Assembly (NCBI GenBank): GCA_009746045.1
Contig: RPFO01000050.1
Location: 3,453,216-3,504,444 of the forward strand
Direction: 5' to 3'
DNA: 51,229 bases
Source: Mesostigma viride
Taxonomy: Eukaryota > Streptophyta > Mesostigmatophyceae > Mesostigmatales > Mesostigmataceae
Positions 48,901 through 51,229 of the stretch are shown piece by piece. A model generated the notes under the pieces. It made no database searches and was not told the origin of the DNA. It worked only from the letters and a program-made list of their open reading frames with translations. Within the stretch, counting starts at the first letter, position 1. Each line of letters opens with the position of its first letter. A program made the translations under genes and the position numbers.

Positions 48901-49394
48901 TTGTGTTCTAGTGTAAATTCAAGTATTGTGCTATTAATGTGACGAATTCTGGCATGATTGGGCCGCATATGTGCTGGCAGGGGCTTCATAAGTTTGAAAA
49001 TAATGCACTAAAACGGTGTTTTGGCTCATGTATGCCAGAATTATAGCACATAGTTTGGTCCTACATTGCATACTTAAGGGCGGTTTTTGTCTTTGGATAT
49101 AAATTAATAAGCATGACCATTTCCAGCTGAATTGGACTGCATTTACTACTTGTGTGTGGCTGCTATGCCTCCTTATGCCTGGAAAACATCGTTTTTTGCA
49201 CTTTTCCACGTCACGGTTTGATGCTAAAAATAGGTCAGTTGGCCCCCCAATTTATGTGATGTGAACAGGGTCCTAGGGGGACCTTAAGTCCAGAATGGCA
49301 CCCCGATCTGACTATATGTGTGGGAGATATGACCCCATGTAACAAAAAAGGCCGTTTTTAGGTGATGTGAACAAGGAGCGTGGGCAAGTTTACA
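45911..49394. other. Long stretch with no recognised gene
   Basis: The part 45911..46500 is AT-richer than its surroundings; 47000..49390 has scattered short frames without family motifs. No tandem array, inverted-repeat element or RNA gene was recognised. Small unrecognised exons cannot be excluded. Confidence 0.35.
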
Positions 49395-49398
49395 CCAT

Positions 49399-49507
49399 TA
49401 CATCAAAGAGACAACCAGCGCAGGCCAGAAATCGGGAGAATCCGGACCATGGTAGCTCGAGCCTGCCGTTATCTTTTCCGCGTTTTCGAGTCGTTCAGGA
49501 TGATGAA
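49399..49507 (+). mobile_element. MITE-1 copy
   Basis: ATCAAAGAGACAACCAGCGC, then GAGAATCCGGACCATGGTAG, CTCGAGCCTGCC and TTTTCGAGTCGTTCAGGATG. The right inverted end is missing; the copy stops after GGATGATGAAGATGAA. Confidence 0.8.
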
Positions 49508-50670
49508 GATGAATGGTGATGGAAATGTGTATCCTTGTGCATTGAAATTATGGCTGGCTTACGTGTGGAGCGACTAGATGACCTAGACGGTGGGGCCGGA
49601 AACAGCATGCTTGATCAGGGCGTGTGTTTCTAGCCTAACTGGCCGGGAGTGTCTAGTGGTGAGCACCATTGCTGCGATCGCTCTCCCACCATTTACGAGG
49701 AAATACCCGCAAATGGAAAACCACTGAAAAGGTCTAGCTAGTCAGTCATCACGTTAGCCATGCCATGATTCCAAACGTCCAAGAACTGCACACGGTGCAA
49801 AGGCAAAAAGCCGGAGGACAGCACTTTCAAATGTGCGGCGGGAACCAAAAGCCCGCGGATGCCAGAAAACATCGTGTTGCGGCAGCGACGCGACGATGTG
49901 GACAACGAATCCAGTGCCAAGCTCGGAACGGCCGCAAAGGAGATCTGGCATCACAGGGTGTTAAGGGCATGTGTGATTATTATGGGGACTTAAATTAATA
50001 ATTTGTAGGTGGTGAATCATTGCCAACTTAAGCGTCAGGAGCCAGGAAAATTATTTATTACGTCCATATGGTGTGGCTTTCCATGGCTACCTCAAGGTAG
50101 CGTGAACATTGGTAATTATGGTAGGTGAGTGGTGGCGGCGGCCCTGGTATGGGCATGGGCCGACAACGACAGCTGGTATGTTGGAACATGGTGCATGCGC
50201 ATGCATGACTCGGTACGGCATGGTATGACATGCACATGACACAATACTATAATCTGGTGAAGATAGTGACCAACGGTCCTAGTGCCATTGTACAACTTGG
50301 CACATAGTCATAGTGTCCGTTCACATAGGACGAATTCCACTTAGGTACTACTATCCGAGCATATCTATTTGTTAATCAGAATATCTATTTGTTAATTAGG
50401 GCTCAAATACAATTGCCCGTATTATAGATTTCTGCACGGTCAGCATAATGGGCATATTCAAGACAGGATTCTTGACACCCTCCTTGCACATGATGCTGTC
50501 TATAAATACAAATGCTAGATCCTGGGCGAGGGTAGTCGGGTACCGAAGTGGATTCCCTCCTTACACGACACCCTGGTCTTGATATAAAACAGCAAGAAAA
50601 ATGAGGGCAAGGTTGTGTAGCCCCATATTTGCACATGGAGTGCGCCACACGAGGGTGGAGCCAAACTGGA
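49508..50670. other. No recognised gene
   Basis: No exon or repeat family recognised. ATATCTATTTGTTAATTAGG-like text is duplicated at about 50360..50400. Confidence 0.35.
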
Positions 50671-51173
50671 GGCCGGGCCCACTTCAAATGTTCCGCCGTC
50701 CAAGCCAAGTGTGTGACACTTTTTCGCTATTTTCGCAAAAAAAAAATAATATTTCGCACGAGTTCGCGTGATTTTCGCGTGATTTTCGCAAAAATTTCAC
50801 ACGATTTCGCACGATTTCGCACGATTTCGCACAATTTTGCATGATTTCGCACGATTTCGCATGGATTTCAACCAAGGGTCGTTTTGGGGAGTGACGTTTG
50901 ACAAAATTTCGCATGAATTCACACACGTTGTGCACATCAAAATTTTTTACCGTCGACATTTTTCACATGAAATTTCGCACGATTTCAGCAAATTTCGCAC
51001 AAATTCGCACGATTTCAGCAAATTTCACACGATTTCAGCAAATTTCGCACAATTTCGCACGATTTCGCACGATTTCGCACGACGAATCACTCTGCAGAGT
51101 GACGATCGTCGAAAAAGTAAAAAAAACGACAAAAAGTGTCACACTTTTCGGAACATTTGAAGTGGGCCCGGCC
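50671..51173. mobile_element. MITE-2, inverted-repeat element filled with ATTTCGCACG repeats
   Basis: Perfect 25-bp inverted ends (GGCCGGGCCCACTTCAAATG... at 50671..50695 and 51149..51173), with a second inverted pair just inside (GTGTGACACTTTTTCG and AAAAAGTGTCACAC). Flanked by TGGA on both sides (50667..50670, 51174..51177), a candidate 4-bp target duplication. The interior is about 40 imperfect copies of a 10-bp unit ATTTCGCACG. No coding capacity. Confidence 0.82.
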
Positions 51174-51229
51174 TGGAAACAGGCTCTGAATCTGTAAAGA
51201 CTGGTTGCTCAGTGTTGAGGCTGGATGCA

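Overview
The window is nuclear DNA of a eukaryote, most likely a green alga. Three things point that way: a run of plant-type CCCTAAA telomere repeat, a plastid-type glucose-6-phosphate 1-epimerase with an algal-looking transit peptide, and a PWP1 protein that resembles the plant version. The very repeat-rich, long-intron style fits a large prasinophyte-like genome. The species is a guess and I do not name it.

Two large intron-rich genes lie on the minus strand. PWP1 (WD40, ribosome biogenesis) runs from its start codon at 13897 leftward and leaves the window after a 30-nt exon at 88..59; I place 12 exons. A plastid glucose-6-phosphate 1-epimerase runs from 39465 to a stop at 23740; I place all 11 exons and they give an unbroken 374-residue frame. 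All junctions are GT-AG and all phases agree. Two intron-free plus-strand genes are also present: a methyltransferase-like protein with a degenerate SAM site (15092..15742), probably divergent from PWP1, and a DGQHR/ParB-like protein (42184..43392).

Almost everything else is repeats. Region 15743..23739 holds nested non-LTR retrotransposon 3' ends, small inverted-repeat elements and a 1.85-kb GGATG array. Region 43900..45910 holds more retrotransposon remains, including an ORF1-only copy. Introns hold a TA-flanked inverted-repeat element (2649..4159), a TTAA-flanked piggyBac-like element (24081..26363), a 1.6-kb all-purine minisatellite and many short tandem repeats. A third inverted-repeat element fills 50671..51173.

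Two patterns stand out. First, most exons of both large genes are followed, and sometimes preceded, by decayed tandem copies of their own exon edge including the splice site. Second, three different retrotransposon families share a small 3'-terminal hairpin plus AT-rich tail, and two insertions consist of nothing but that hairpin and tail, each with target-site duplications.
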